A DNA stretch of 64,000 nucleotides from Streptomyces avicenniae (GCF_000719135.1 NZ_JOEK01000001.1:806001-870000); one strand, 5' to 3'; shown: positions 35,729 through 44,282, counted from the first letter of the stretch. The notes: generated by a model not told the origin, from the sequence alone. Numbers and translations: made by a program.

Positions 35729-37042
35729 TTGGCGCGTGTGACGGAACAGGGAATCTCCGAGGTTCGCTTGACCGCGTTCAAGAGCTTCCGGGACCAGGTC
35801 CTGCCCCTGTCCTCGCTGACCACCCTCATCGGCCGCAACAGCAGCGGGAAGTCGAACGCTCTCGACGGACTTGAGGTCCTCTCGCGGCTCGCCCGCGGCG
35901 AGGACATCACGGAGGCCCTGGAGAGCCGTCGTGGACCGGAGGGCGCCGTACGCGGTGGTCTGGCCGGGTGCGTCCCCCACGGCTCCGACCGTTTCTCGCT
36001 GGGATGCAGTGTGCGGACGCCCCGGGGGCCGATCCGTCTCGACGTGACCGTCCAGGTCGAGCCCGAGGTGCAGATCATCGCCGAGAGTCTCTCCGGGCCC
36101 ACGGTGAAAGGGCCTCAGCAGCTGTTGCAGAGCGGCGAGGCGAACCCTCAGGTGGGTGACCTCTGGGCGACCTGGCACAACGGGAAGAGAGGCCGCGACC
36201 CGAGTGTGCGGTTCCGCGGTTCCCGTCTTCTCACCTCCCAGCTTCCGCTCCGCGTCGTGCCGGAGACCGAGAGCGGGAAGGACGCCGTCCGGTGTGCCGA
36301 GACCATGATCGCGACGCTCGGCGGTGTCTTCCACCTCGATCCCGTCCCTCACCTGATGCGCCAGTACGTGCCCTCCCGCGACAGCAATCTGCGGCGCACC
36401 GCGGAGAATCTGTCGGCCGCGGTGGGAAGCGTCCAGCGGACGGACGTGGCGCTCTTCCGCCGTCTGATCGACCTGCTCCGGGGGCTCGCCGACCACGACA
36501 TCGAGACGCTGGCGGTGACCCGTTCCGAACTCGGCGACGTCATGCTCGCGTTGGACGAGGGCCGGCTCGGCCTCACCCCGGCCCGCGAGATGAGCGACGG
36601 GATGCTGCGCTTCCTCGCCATCGCCACCTCGCTGCTCACCGGCGGTGGCGGCCTGGACCTGGGCCCCTCGAACGCCGAGCGGGCCGAGCAGTCCCTGATG
36701 CTGGTGATCGAGGAACTGGAGAACGGCCTGCATCCGTCACAGGCGTCCGAAGTCCTCGAACTGGTGCGGCAGGCGGGCGCGGAGAACGACACCCAGGTGC
36801 TGATCACCACGCACAGCCCGGCGCTCCTGTCGGCGCTGGCCGCGGAGGACCACGAAGGTGTCGTGGTCTGCCGACGTGAACGCGCGTCGGGCACGAGTCG
36901 GCTCACGCGTCTGACCGAGCTCGACGGATACCCCGCAGCCATGGCGGCGGGCTCACTCGGAGACGTCGTGACGCAGGGGCGGCTGAACGACCGCCGGGAA
37001 GGTGATTACACCGAGTTCAACCGGCTGCTCGGGATCGGGTGA
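35729..37042 (+). CDS. AAA (ABC-like, AAA_21/OLD-type) ATPase, partner of PIN protein
   Basis: 437 aa from TTG at 35729 with GAGGT 4 bases upstream; GTG at 35738 is an alternative. SMC/RecF-like ATPase head: LTAFKSFRDQVLPL, Walker A LIGRNSSGKSN (residues 33-43), a signature-like SDGMLRFLAIATSLL, Walker B LMLVIEELENGLHPSQ (about 323-338), and the D/H-loop VLITTHSPALL. This architecture is that of the AAA_21 and OLD-type ATPases found in many phage-defence modules. It is 3 bases upstream of a PIN-domain gene whose ribosome binding site overlaps its stop codon, so the two are made together. Likely an ATP-driven sensor controlling the nuclease (inference). Confidence 0.85.
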   Translation: MARVTEQGISEVRLTAFKSFRDQVLPLSSLTTLIGRNSSGKSNALDGLEVLSRLARGEDITEALESRRGPEGAVRGGLAGCVPHGSDRFSLGCSVRTPRGPIRLDVTVQVEPEVQIIAESLSGPTVKGPQQLLQSGEANPQVGDLWATWHNGKRGRDPSVRFRGSRLLTSQLPLRVVPETESGKDAVRCAETMIATLGGVFHLDPVPHLMRQYVPSRDSNLRRTAENLSAAVGSVQRTDVALFRRLIDLLRGLADHDIETLAVTRSELGDVMLALDEGRLGLTPAREMSDGMLRFLAIATSLLTGGGGLDLGPSNAERAEQSLMLVIEELENGLHPSQASEVLELVRQAGAENDTQVLITTHSPALLSALAAEDHEGVVVCRRERASGTSRLTRLTELDGYPAAMAAGSLGDVVTQGRLNDRREGDYTEFNRLLGIG

Positions 37043-37045
37043 GGC

Positions 37046-37519
37046 GTGGCACGCAGAGTGGAGTTCGTTGACACGTCGGTCCTGTGCAACCTCCTGGAGA
37101 TCCCCGGCAAGTCCCAGCACCGTGACAAGGTCCAGGAACAGCTCAGGCAGAAGCTCGCCGCGCGGGACTGCGATCTGCTGCTGCCGATGACCGCGGTGAT
37201 CGAGACGGGCAACCACATAGCCCAGCTCGCCGACGGCCGGGTGCGGCGGAGTTGTGCGGATCGCTTCGCCGCCGTGCTGCGCATGGTCGCGGACGGGAGG
37301 GCTCCCTGGGTGCTCAACGAGGTGGAGTGGGACGCCGGGCATCTCCGCCTGCTCGTCGAGGGCGGTCGTACCGGCAGCAGCCTCGTCGAGCACGCCTGCA
37401 ACAGGCTCGGTTGCGGTGACCTGAACATTCTTGTCGAGCGCGACCGTTACCTCGCCCGCACCTCCGGAGTGCAGGCCGCCATCTGGACGCTGGACGAGTT
37501 GCTGTCCTCCTACGCGTAG
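37046..37519 (+). CDS. PIN-like nuclease domain protein coupled to AAA ATPase
   Basis: 157 aa from GTG; its GAGG site overlaps the stop of the ATPase gene. PIN-type features: VEFVDTSVLCNLL (Asp9), MTAVIETGNHIAQL (Glu53) and GCGDLNILVERDRYLA (Asp125, Asp133), which together can form the acidic metal site of a PIN ribonuclease. It lacks a separate antitoxin gene; the ATPase is the only partner. I infer an effector nuclease unleashed by the ATPase, perhaps as anti-phage or stress defence. The PIN assignment is by motif, without structure prediction. Confidence 0.75.
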   Translation: MARRVEFVDTSVLCNLLEIPGKSQHRDKVQEQLRQKLAARDCDLLLPMTAVIETGNHIAQLADGRVRRSCADRFAAVLRMVADGRAPWVLNEVEWDAGHLRLLVEGGRTGSSLVEHACNRLGCGDLNILVERDRYLARTSGVQAAIWTLDELLSSYA

Positions 37520-37678
37520 TCAGGCCGTGGGTGCGGTGGGCAGCTACGGCCGACCGGCCGATCGGCCTGACGGCGTCGGGCCTGCCGGGGTGCTTCGGAC
37601 CGGCAACGCCCGCTTGTCGCAGGTCGAGTTGGTGTTCGGGTGGGGTGCGTGTGGCCGAGGGGGGCGGTCGCCGGTCGT

Positions 37679-37684
37679 TAGACT
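37679..37684 (+). promoter_or_regulatory. -10 element upstream of glyS
   Basis: TAGACT 77 bases before the glyS GTG. The leader in between shows no recognisable T-box specifier loop or antiterminator. Confidence 0.4.
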
Positions 37685-37761
37685 CGGGCCACCCACCGGT
37701 TGCCGTCCGGGCCGGTCCCGGGGCTCGGCAGGCGGGCCGCCCACGTGGAGGAAAACCCTCA

Positions 37762-40731
37762 GTGTTGACGATGCAAGGTGCCCTGCTGGCGCTGAACGAC
37801 TACTGGACGCGCCAGGGCTGTCTGATCGTGCAGCCGATGAACACCGAAGTGGGCGCCGGCACGCTCAACCCCGCGACGTTCCTCCGCGTCCAGGGCCCCG
37901 AGCCGTGGCGGGTCGCGTACACCGAGCCCAGCGTCCGCCCGGACGACTCGCGCTACGGCAAGAACCCCAACCGGCTCCAGACGCACACCCAGTACCAGGT
38001 CATCCTCAAGCCCGAGCCGGGCGACGCGCAGCAGCTCTTCCTCGGCAGCCTGCGGGCGCTGGGCATCGACGTGGCCGCGCACGACGTCCGCTTCGTGGAG
38101 GACAACTGGGCCTCGCCCGCGCTCGGCGCCTGGGGGCTCGGCTGGGAGGTCTGGCTCGACGGCTTGGAGATCACCCAGTTCACGTACTTCCAGCAGTCGG
38201 GCGGCATCACGCTCGACCCGGTCTCGGTCGAGATCACGTACGGCATGGAGCGCATCCTCATGGCGCTCCAGGGCGTCGGCCACTTCAAGGACCTGGCCTA
38301 CGCCCCCGGGATCACGTACGGCGAGGCGTTCGGCCAGGCCGAGTACGAGATGAGCCGCTACTACCTCGACGACGCCGACCTGGACACGCAGCGCGCGCTC
38401 TTCGACAGCTACGCGGCGGAGGCGGCGCGCCTGATCGAGGCGGAGCTGCCCGTACCGGCGTACTCGTACGTCCTCAAGTGCTCGCACACCTTCAACGTGC
38501 TGGACGCCCGGGGCGCGATCTCCACGACGGAGCGCGCGCGTTCGTTCGCCCGGATGCGGAGGCTGGCGCACCAGGTCGCCGAGCTGTGGGGCGCCCGCCG
38601 TGCGGAGCTCGACCACCCGCTCGGCCGGGTCACGCCCGGCGCCGCGCCGACCGTCCAGGCGGCCGTGCCGCCCGCCGGTCCGGCGGACCTGGTGTTCGAG
38701 ATCGGCGTCGAGGAGATGCCGCCCGCCGAGGTCACGCGGACGCGGGAGGCCGTGGAGCGGGCCCTGACCGAGCGGCTGTCCGCCGCGCGCCTCGGGCACG
38801 GGGCGATCCGGGTCGTGGCGTCGCCGCGCCGGGTGGTCGCGACCGTCGAGGCGGTCGCCCCGTACGAGGAGGACGCGGAGCGGACGGCGCGCGGTCCGCG
38901 CGTGTCGGCCGCGTTCGTGGACGGCGTGCCGACGAAGGCCGCGGAGGGCTTCGCGCGCGGGCAGGGCGTCGAGGTGGCGGAGCTGGGGCGCGTGACCTTC
39001 GGGGAGCACGAGCACGTGGCCGTGACCCAGGTCGTGAAGGGGCGCCCGGCGACCGAGGTGCTGGCGGAGATCCTGCCCGAGGTCGTCACCGGGCTGCGCG
39101 CCGACAAGAACATGCGCTGGAACGCCCCCGGGCTGGCCTTCACGCGGCCGATCCGCTGGCTGCTCGCGCTGCTGGGCGACGCGGTGGTGCCGTTCGCCGT
39201 CTCGACGCTGGCCGCCGGGCGCGTCACGCAGGTGCACCGTGACGCGGCCGAGCCGGAGGTCGAGGTGGCGTCGGCGACGGGCTACCTGGACCTGCTGGAG
39301 CGCCACGGCGTCCTCGCCGACGCCGACCGGCGCCGTGAGCTGGTCGTCTCGGGCGCGCGGCGGCTGGCCGCCGAGGCCGGAGGCACCGTGGACACCGACC
39401 TGCACGCCGGGCTCGTGGACGAGATCACGAACCTGGTCGAGCAGCCCACGCCGCTGCTCGGCCGCTTCGACGAGCGCTACCTGGACCTGCCGGCCGACGT
39501 CCTCGTCACGGTGATGCGCAAGCACCAGCGGTACCTGCCGGTGGTGGACGAGACGGGCGCGCTGCTGCCGTACTTCGTCGCGGTGGCCAACGGCTCCTGC
39601 GACCACGACGTCGTCCGCGCGGGCAACGAGGCGGTGCTGCGGGCGCGTTACGAGGACGCGGCGTTCTTCTGGCACGCCGACCTGGAGACCGACCTCGCCG
39701 CGATGCGGGACAAGCTGGGCCTGTTGACGTTCGAGGAGCGCCTCGGCTCGATGGGGGGCCGGGCGCGCCGGATCGCGGCGATCGCCGGGCGGCTGGCCGA
39801 CGCGATCGGCCTGGCCGGTGACGAGCGGCTCACGCTGGACCGCGCCGCCGGGCTGGTCAAGTTCGACCTCGGCTCGCAGATGGTCACCGAACTGTCCAGC
39901 CTGGCCGGTGTCATGGCCAGGGAGTACGCGGTGCGGGCGGGGGAGGGGGCCGAGGTCGCGCAGGCGATCTTCGAGACGGAGCTGCCCCGTTCGGCGGGCG
40001 ACGCCCTGCCCGCCGGGCTGCCCGGCGCGCTGCTGGCGCTGGCCGACCGGTTCGACCTGCTGGCCGGGCTGTTCGCCATCGGGTCCGAACCGACCGGCAG
40101 CTCGGACCCGTTCGGCCTGCGCCGCTCGGCGCTCGGGCTCGTGAACATCCTGCGGGACCAGCCGCGTACGTCCGCCCTGACGGTCCGGGCCGGACTGGAG
40201 ATCGCGGCGGTCGAGCAGGAGGTGGCGGTCGAGGAGAAGGCGCTCGACGCGGCGTACCGGTTCGTCGTCCGCCGCTTCGAGCAGCAGCAGTTGGAGGCGG
40301 GCCGTCCGGTGGCGGACGTGCGTGCCGTGCTGCCGCTGGCGGACGCCCCGCCGCTGGCCGAGCGGACGTTGGCGGAGCTGGGTGAGCTGGCCGGTGACGA
40401 GGACTTCGCGGCGCTGCTGGCGGCCGTGCAGCGTGTGCGCCGCATCGTGCCCGAGGGGGTCGCGCCCGGTTACGACGCGGGTCTGTTCGGCGAGTCGGCC
40501 GAGCACGACCTGAGCGCGGCCCTGGTCAAGGCGCGGGAACTGCTGCGCGGGGACGTCACGTTGCACCACTTCCTGGCCGCGACCCGTGAACTGGTGGGCG
40601 CGGTCAACCGGTTCTTCGACGACGTCCTCGTGATGGCGGACGACCCGGCCGTCAGGGCGAACCGCCTGGGGCTCCTCGCCTCCGTGCACGGCCTGGCGGA
40701 CGGCGTCCTGGCCTGGGAGGCGCTGGACTGA
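37762..40731 (+). CDS. glyS: Glycine-tRNA ligase, alpha-beta fusion
   Basis: 989 aa from GTG at 37762, set by GGAGGA 9 bases upstream. Residues about 4-285 match the bacterial GlyRS alpha chain: LALNDYWTRQGCLIVQPMN, RYGKNPNRLQTHTQYQVILK, FVEDNWASPALGAWGLGWEV and TQFTYFQQSGG. After a short linker, residues about 310-985 match the beta chain: LVFEIGVEEMPPAEVTRTRE, DKNMRWNAPGLAFTRPIRWL, VMRKHQRYLPVV and an anticodon-binding end. Streptomycetes normally rely on the unrelated alpha2-type GlyRS, from memory, so this may be a second enzyme. It may serve resistance, backup, or charging of special tRNA-Gly. Confidence 0.95.
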   Translation: MLTMQGALLALNDYWTRQGCLIVQPMNTEVGAGTLNPATFLRVQGPEPWRVAYTEPSVRPDDSRYGKNPNRLQTHTQYQVILKPEPGDAQQLFLGSLRALGIDVAAHDVRFVEDNWASPALGAWGLGWEVWLDGLEITQFTYFQQSGGITLDPVSVEITYGMERILMALQGVGHFKDLAYAPGITYGEAFGQAEYEMSRYYLDDADLDTQRALFDSYAAEAARLIEAELPVPAYSYVLKCSHTFNVLDARGAISTTERARSFARMRRLAHQVAELWGARRAELDHPLGRVTPGAAPTVQAAVPPAGPADLVFEIGVEEMPPAEVTRTREAVERALTERLSAARLGHGAIRVVASPRRVVATVEAVAPYEEDAERTARGPRVSAAFVDGVPTKAAEGFARGQGVEVAELGRVTFGEHEHVAVTQVVKGRPATEVLAEILPEVVTGLRADKNMRWNAPGLAFTRPIRWLLALLGDAVVPFAVSTLAAGRVTQVHRDAAEPEVEVASATGYLDLLERHGVLADADRRRELVVSGARRLAAEAGGTVDTDLHAGLVDEITNLVEQPTPLLGRFDERYLDLPADVLVTVMRKHQRYLPVVDETGALLPYFVAVANGSCDHDVVRAGNEAVLRARYEDAAFFWHADLETDLAAMRDKLGLLTFEERLGSMGGRARRIAAIAGRLADAIGLAGDERLTLDRAAGLVKFDLGSQMVTELSSLAGVMAREYAVRAGEGAEVAQAIFETELPRSAGDALPAGLPGALLALADRFDLLAGLFAIGSEPTGSSDPFGLRRSALGLVNILRDQPRTSALTVRAGLEIAAVEQEVAVEEKALDAAYRFVVRRFEQQQLEAGRPVADVRAVLPLADAPPLAERTLAELGELAGDEDFAALLAAVQRVRRIVPEGVAPGYDAGLFGESAEHDLSAALVKARELLRGDVTLHHFLAATRELVGAVNRFFDDVLVMADDPAVRANRLGLLASVHGLADGVLAWEALD

Positions 40732-40737
40732 GGGGGA

Positions 40738-40766
40738 AGGCCGGGCCGGTACCACCGGCCCGGCCT
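40738..40766. terminator. Bidirectional terminator glyS / toxin
   Basis: Perfect 13-bp inverted repeat with loop ACC between the convergent glyS and DUF5615 genes; its right arm touches the toxin stop codon. Confidence 0.75.
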
Positions 40767-41205
40767 AGCGGGGCCAGTAGTTCGGGGGCGACCGGGTCGG
40801 ATCGACCAGCTCGAAGCGGTGCCTGTCCACGGGATTCAGGCCCTTGATGTGCACGAGCTGCTGCGTGTCCGTCCCCTCCAGCGCGCGGACGACCAGCGGC
40901 ATCGCGGCGATCACCGCACCCATGGCCAGGCCCAGTCCCGCCATGCCCTTGTGGCCGTGGCTGAACCGTATGTGGTGCATCCCCGACTTCTTGATCGCGG
41001 CGGTCTCCGAGGGGACCTCCAACTGGCGGTCGTCCTTGGTCAGGAAGGCGTGGAAGCCCTTGCGCGCGGCGTCGGGCAGCAGGGCCAGGTCCTTCTTACC
41101 GGCCCACTTCAGGCCGCTGACGTGGCACACCTCGTGCCCGGGCAGCAGCCGCCCGAGGATCTCCACCATCTGCACGGGGACGTTCTCGTCGATGAGGAGG
41201 CGCAT
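40765..41205 (-). CDS. DUF5615 PIN-like putative toxin
   Basis: 146 aa from ATG. It begins MRLLIDENVPVQMVEILGRL, then PGHEVCHVSGLKWAGKKDLALLPDAARKGFHAFLTKDDRQL: the DEN near the N-terminus, GHEV, D..LLPDA and T.DD are the acidic framework of the DUF5615/Mut7-C PIN-like toxins. It is longer than the usual ~115 aa because of a C-terminal extension (MAGLGLAMGAVIAAMPLVVRALEG). The antitoxin gene ends on its start codon. Expected to be an RNase restrained by its partner. Confidence 0.8.
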   Translation of the reverse strand: MRLLIDENVPVQMVEILGRLLPGHEVCHVSGLKWAGKKDLALLPDAARKGFHAFLTKDDRQLEVPSETAAIKKSGMHHIRFSHGHKGMAGLGLAMGAVIAAMPLVVRALEGTDTQQLVHIKGLNPVDRHRFELVDPTRSPPNYWPR

Positions 41206-41837
41206 CAGGCGGCGCGTGTCACCGGGGTGTAGCTGTTGACGTAGCGGGCGAACGACAGTGCGTCGCGCGCCGCTTCCGCGGTCACGCCCGGGAAGTAGTC
41301 GCCGATCCGCTCGGGCGGGACGCCGTCCCCGACGAGGTCGGCCACGGCGTCGAAGGGCACCCGGGTCCCGGCGATGACCGGCTGCCCGCCCTGGGTCTCC
41401 GGATCGACGCTGACATGTGGCTTGGGGTGCAGCAGGCGCGGCACCACCACGCCGGGCCGGGGCGTGAACTCCTCAAGGATGTCGGCCATCGTGGCGATGA
41501 CGCGCTGGCCGGGACGCGTCACGAGGTCCGTCGCGTGGTCGTCGCCGACGAGCACGACCGAACTGCCGTCGGCCACCAGCGAGTAGTTCGACAGGTGGGC
41601 GATCTCGCCGAAGCTCTTGAGGGTCGCCAGGGCCTTGCGGATCTTCTGGAGCGACACGTCCTGGCGCAGCTGCGCGAACGCGCGGAGCGCCAGGACGTCG
41701 CGGAACGAGTAGAGCGCGGGCCTGGCTGCCAGCTCCGGGCGGAGGATCGGCCCGTTCCCCCGGTCGTGGCGCCAGGACCTGAGCTGGCCCACGGTCGCGC
41801 CGGAGAGGGCGGCGGCCATGCGCGTCGAGTAGGCCAC
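41205..41837 (-). CDS. DUF433-type antitoxin with MerR-like HTH
   Basis: 210 aa from ATG. The N-terminus resembles a MerR helix-turn-helix (MAAALSGATVGQLRSWRHDR, then LYSFRDVLALRAFAQLR). The C-terminal 65 residues are DUF433: HVSVDPETQGGQPVIAGTRVPFDAVADLVGDGVPPERIGDYF. This two-domain design is that of VapB54/MbcA-neighbour-like antitoxins paired with DUF5615 toxins. It stops on the first base of the toxin ATG (TGATG). Likely represses its own promoter and binds the toxin through its C-terminal end. Confidence 0.85.
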   Translation of the reverse strand: MAYSTRMAAALSGATVGQLRSWRHDRGNGPILRPELAARPALYSFRDVLALRAFAQLRQDVSLQKIRKALATLKSFGEIAHLSNYSLVADGSSVVLVGDDHATDLVTRPGQRVIATMADILEEFTPRPGVVVPRLLHPKPHVSVDPETQGGQPVIAGTRVPFDAVADLVGDGVPPERIGDYFPGVTAEAARDALSFARYVNSYTPVTRAA

Positions 41838-41982
41838 GGAGCGGCACCGCCTTCCGGGTCGTTCCTGCTGCGTCCTTCGTACGGCTCAGCATTCCAGCTC
41901 CGGGTCCGGTGGCGCCAGCCGGACGTCAGGAGGGGAAGTCGCTACGCCCGGACGGGTGACCTGGGCCCCCGGCGCGCCCAGC

Positions 41983-43644
41983 CTAGGTGGGGTGTCCGCC
42001 GACCGCTGCGCGGGCTCGGAGTGTTGTCCAGTGCAGGAGGGCTGCGGCGAGGGGCCAGCAGAGCAGCAGGGCGACGATCGGTGTGGGGGAGTCGCCGGTC
42101 AGGGCGGGGGCCGCCGCGAGGGCGACGCCGAGCACGGCGAGGGCCTGCCCGGCGCTCTGCCACAGCACGATCAGCACCGCCCCTGACGGGCTGGCCAGGG
42201 CGCGGTACAGCAGCCATGCGGGGGGCGGCGGGCGGTGGGCGGCGAGCAGTCGGCCAGCCACCAGCGGCGGCACGGCGGCAGCCACCAGGGTCACGGCCGG
42301 TGCGTCCGTGAGCACGTGGAGGGGGACGGCGACGGCCAGCCCGGTGAGCAGCAGCGCCAGGGTGGGGATCACGGCGTGTGCGAGGGCCAGGGAGGGCGTG
42401 GAGTGTGGCCACCACAGCAGGCTGCGGCGTGGGTCGTCGGCGTCCAGCCGGGCGGGTTCCAGCAGCGCGCCCGCCGCCGCGTCGCCGAGGGCGGCGGTGA
42501 GGACGAGGAGGAGGAGCGGGGTGACGCCCGTCGTGCCCGTGACGGTGGCCGCGGTCAGGAAGGCGCCGCACAGCAGCAGGAGCGCGGTCGCCGCCTGGCG
42601 GGGACGGCTCGCGAGGCCGAGCGCGTCGCGCCACAGCAGGGCGGTGAACGGGCGGCGGGGAACGCGCAGTCCGCGCCAGGCGCGGGGCGGGCGTCCGCCG
42701 GACGCGTCGCCCATGGCCTGACGCGCTGCGCGCAGATCGAAGGACGCCAGCCCTGCCACGGCACGGCCGGCCGCGTGGGAGTGCGTGCGCAGTACCGCGG
42801 CCGGGAGGGAGCTGACCATACGGCGCACGGGCAGCAGCGCGGCCACAGTGCAGCAGACCAGCAGCGCGGTCGCCACCTGCCAGCCGGGGGCGGGCAGTCC
42901 TGCGGCGGCCTGGAGCGGCTGGGCGGCCCAGCCCCAGGGACCCGACCACAGCACGGCCGTGCGTAGCGGCGCGGCAGGGGATTCGCCGCGCAGTGTGAGC
43001 GTCATCAGCAGGAGTACGGCCAGCAGTGCGGGGCCCGTGCACAGCCGCACGATGCGGGCGGCGGACGTGTGGCGTTCCACCGCCACCGCAGCCGCGGCCG
43101 TCAGCAGGGCGAGGCATACGGCGGCCGGTATGCAGGCGAGCAGCAGCGTGCCGAGCCCCGCGAGCCGGGCGGCGGCCACGACCAGGGCGGTGGCGAGGCC
43201 CGCGAGCAGGCCGCCGAGGGACAGCAGCCCGGTGGACAGCAGCAACCACGGGCGCAGCAGCGGCCAGCGGGGCAGGGGCATGGGGAGGAGCCAGTCGGCG
43301 TCGGCCCGCGGCAGGGTGACGGGCCCGCGCCACAGCGCGTCGGCCAGGACGAGGGAGACGGCGGCGAGCGCGAGGGCGGGCACGGCGAGCGGGAGGGCGT
43401 CGCGGATCTGGTCGGCGTGGTCGGCGAACGGGCCGCCCCTGTCGATCTGCGCGACCAGTCCCGCGCCGTAGAGGCCGAACCAGCTGCCGAGCAGGATCGT
43501 CGTGACGTAGGCGCCGTAGCCGAAGCGGCGTCGGCGCGCGGAGCCTCGGCGGGCGCGCAGCCAGGTCAGTGCCTCGGTGCCGTCGGTGCCGTCGGTGCCG
43601 TCGGTGCCGTCGGTGTCCTCGGTGGTCGGGTGCCGGGTCGTCAT
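41983..43644 (-). CDS. ABC-2-type exporter membrane protein
   Basis: 553 aa from ATG, overlapping the ATPase gene by 4 bases. A short N-terminal tail with five GTD-type repeats (encoded by tandem 9-mers) and a basic stretch precede about 12 hydrophobic segments, for example YVTTILLGSWFGLYGAGLVA, LLACIPAAVCLALLTAAAAV and LLLLVLTAALGDAAAGALL. It is probably the permease half of a two-gene ABC exporter. Substrate unknown. The four-base overlap implies translational coupling. Confidence 0.85.
   Translation of the reverse strand: MTTRHPTTEDTDGTDGTDGTDGTEALTWLRARRGSARRRRFGYGAYVTTILLGSWFGLYGAGLVAQIDRGGPFADHADQIRDALPLAVPALALAAVSLVLADALWRGPVTLPRADADWLLPMPLPRWPLLRPWLLLSTGLLSLGGLLAGLATALVVAAARLAGLGTLLLACIPAAVCLALLTAAAAVAVERHTSAARIVRLCTGPALLAVLLLMTLTLRGESPAAPLRTAVLWSGPWGWAAQPLQAAAGLPAPGWQVATALLVCCTVAALLPVRRMVSSLPAAVLRTHSHAAGRAVAGLASFDLRAARQAMGDASGGRPPRAWRGLRVPRRPFTALLWRDALGLASRPRQAATALLLLCGAFLTAATVTGTTGVTPLLLLVLTAALGDAAAGALLEPARLDADDPRRSLLWWPHSTPSLALAHAVIPTLALLLTGLAVAVPLHVLTDAPAVTLVAAAVPPLVAGRLLAAHRPPPPAWLLYRALASPSGAVLIVLWQSAGQALAVLGVALAAAPALTGDSPTPIVALLLCWPLAAALLHWTTLRARAAVGGHPT
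43574..43627. repeat. Tandem 9-bp repeats in the exporter N-terminus
   Basis: Four perfect copies of TCGGTGCCG (43574-43609) followed by two degenerate copies. They keep reading frame and encode Gly-Thr-Asp repeats, so copy number can vary without frameshift. Confidence 0.85.
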
Positions 43645-44282
43645 GAGGCGGGCGTCAGGGTTCCGTCGGCCAGGAGGTACGTGCGGTCGGCGAGCGCGGC
43701 GGCCAGTTCGCGGTGGTGGGTGACGAGCAGCATCGCGGTGCCGGTGCGCCGGTGGTCGGCGAGGACGGTGGCGAGGCGCGCGCGGGCGTCGGGGTCGAGG
43801 CGTTGCTCGGGCTCGTCCAGGAGCAGCAGGTCGGTGGGGCGCAGGAGGGCCGCGGCGAGGAGGAGTTCCTGCGTCTGCCCCGAGGACAGTTCGGCGGGCA
43901 GGGCGTCGGCGCGGGCGGTGAGCCGGTGGGTGGCGAGGGCGGCGGTGATGCGCGCGTCGACGTCGGGGACGCGGTGTCCCGCGGCGACGAGTTCGAGGTG
44001 CTGGCGGACCGTGAGGTCGGGGTAGCAGGTGAGGCTGTCGCCGACGAGGGCGACGCGGGCGCGCGTGCGGGGGTCGTCCTCGCTCAGGGGGCGTCCGTCG
44101 AACGTGACGCTGCCGGTGGTCGGCCGGTCGCGTCCGGCGGCCAGCCGCATCAGGGTGGACTTGCCCGCGCCGTTGTGGCCGAGCAGCGCGACGCACTCGC
44201 CCGCGTCCACGTCCAGGTCGAGCGGGGCGAGGATCCTCCGGTCTCCGTGCGTACGGCTCACGCCACGTAGCCGCAGGAGCAC
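43641..44282 (-). CDS. ABC transporter ATP-binding protein
   Basis: 213 aa from GTG at 44282, placed by GGGAGG (44291-44296) 8 bases upstream. Walker A LLGHNGAGKSTLMRL, Q-loop region VALVGDSLTCYPDLTV, signature ELSSGQTQELLLAAAL (an SSGQ variant), Walker B DLLLLDEPEQRLDPDAR, and the switch His in LLVTHHRELA. Soluble partner of the downstream permease; typical of CcmA-like two-gene exporters. Confidence 0.93.
   Translation of the reverse strand: MLLRLRGVSRTHGDRRILAPLDLDVDAGECVALLGHNGAGKSTLMRLAAGRDRPTTGSVTFDGRPLSEDDPRTRARVALVGDSLTCYPDLTVRQHLELVAAGHRVPDVDARITAALATHRLTARADALPAELSSGQTQELLLAAALLRPTDLLLLDEPEQRLDPDARARLATVLADHRRTGTAMLLVTHHRELAAALADRTYLLADGTLTPAS

Noticed and set aside
35565..37761. 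Attachment-site duplication of the tRNA-Lys 3' end
   Set aside because: I searched by eye for a second copy of the T arm/acceptor sequence downstream and found none, and no integrase gene is present; integration at this tRNA is therefore unproven.
37684..37761. T-box riboswitch before glyS
   Set aside because: The leader is short and shows no specifier loop or antiterminator T-box sequence.
37759..40755. 998-codon open frame antisense to glyS
   Set aside because: Same reasoning; the sense frame is a full-length GlyRS fusion.
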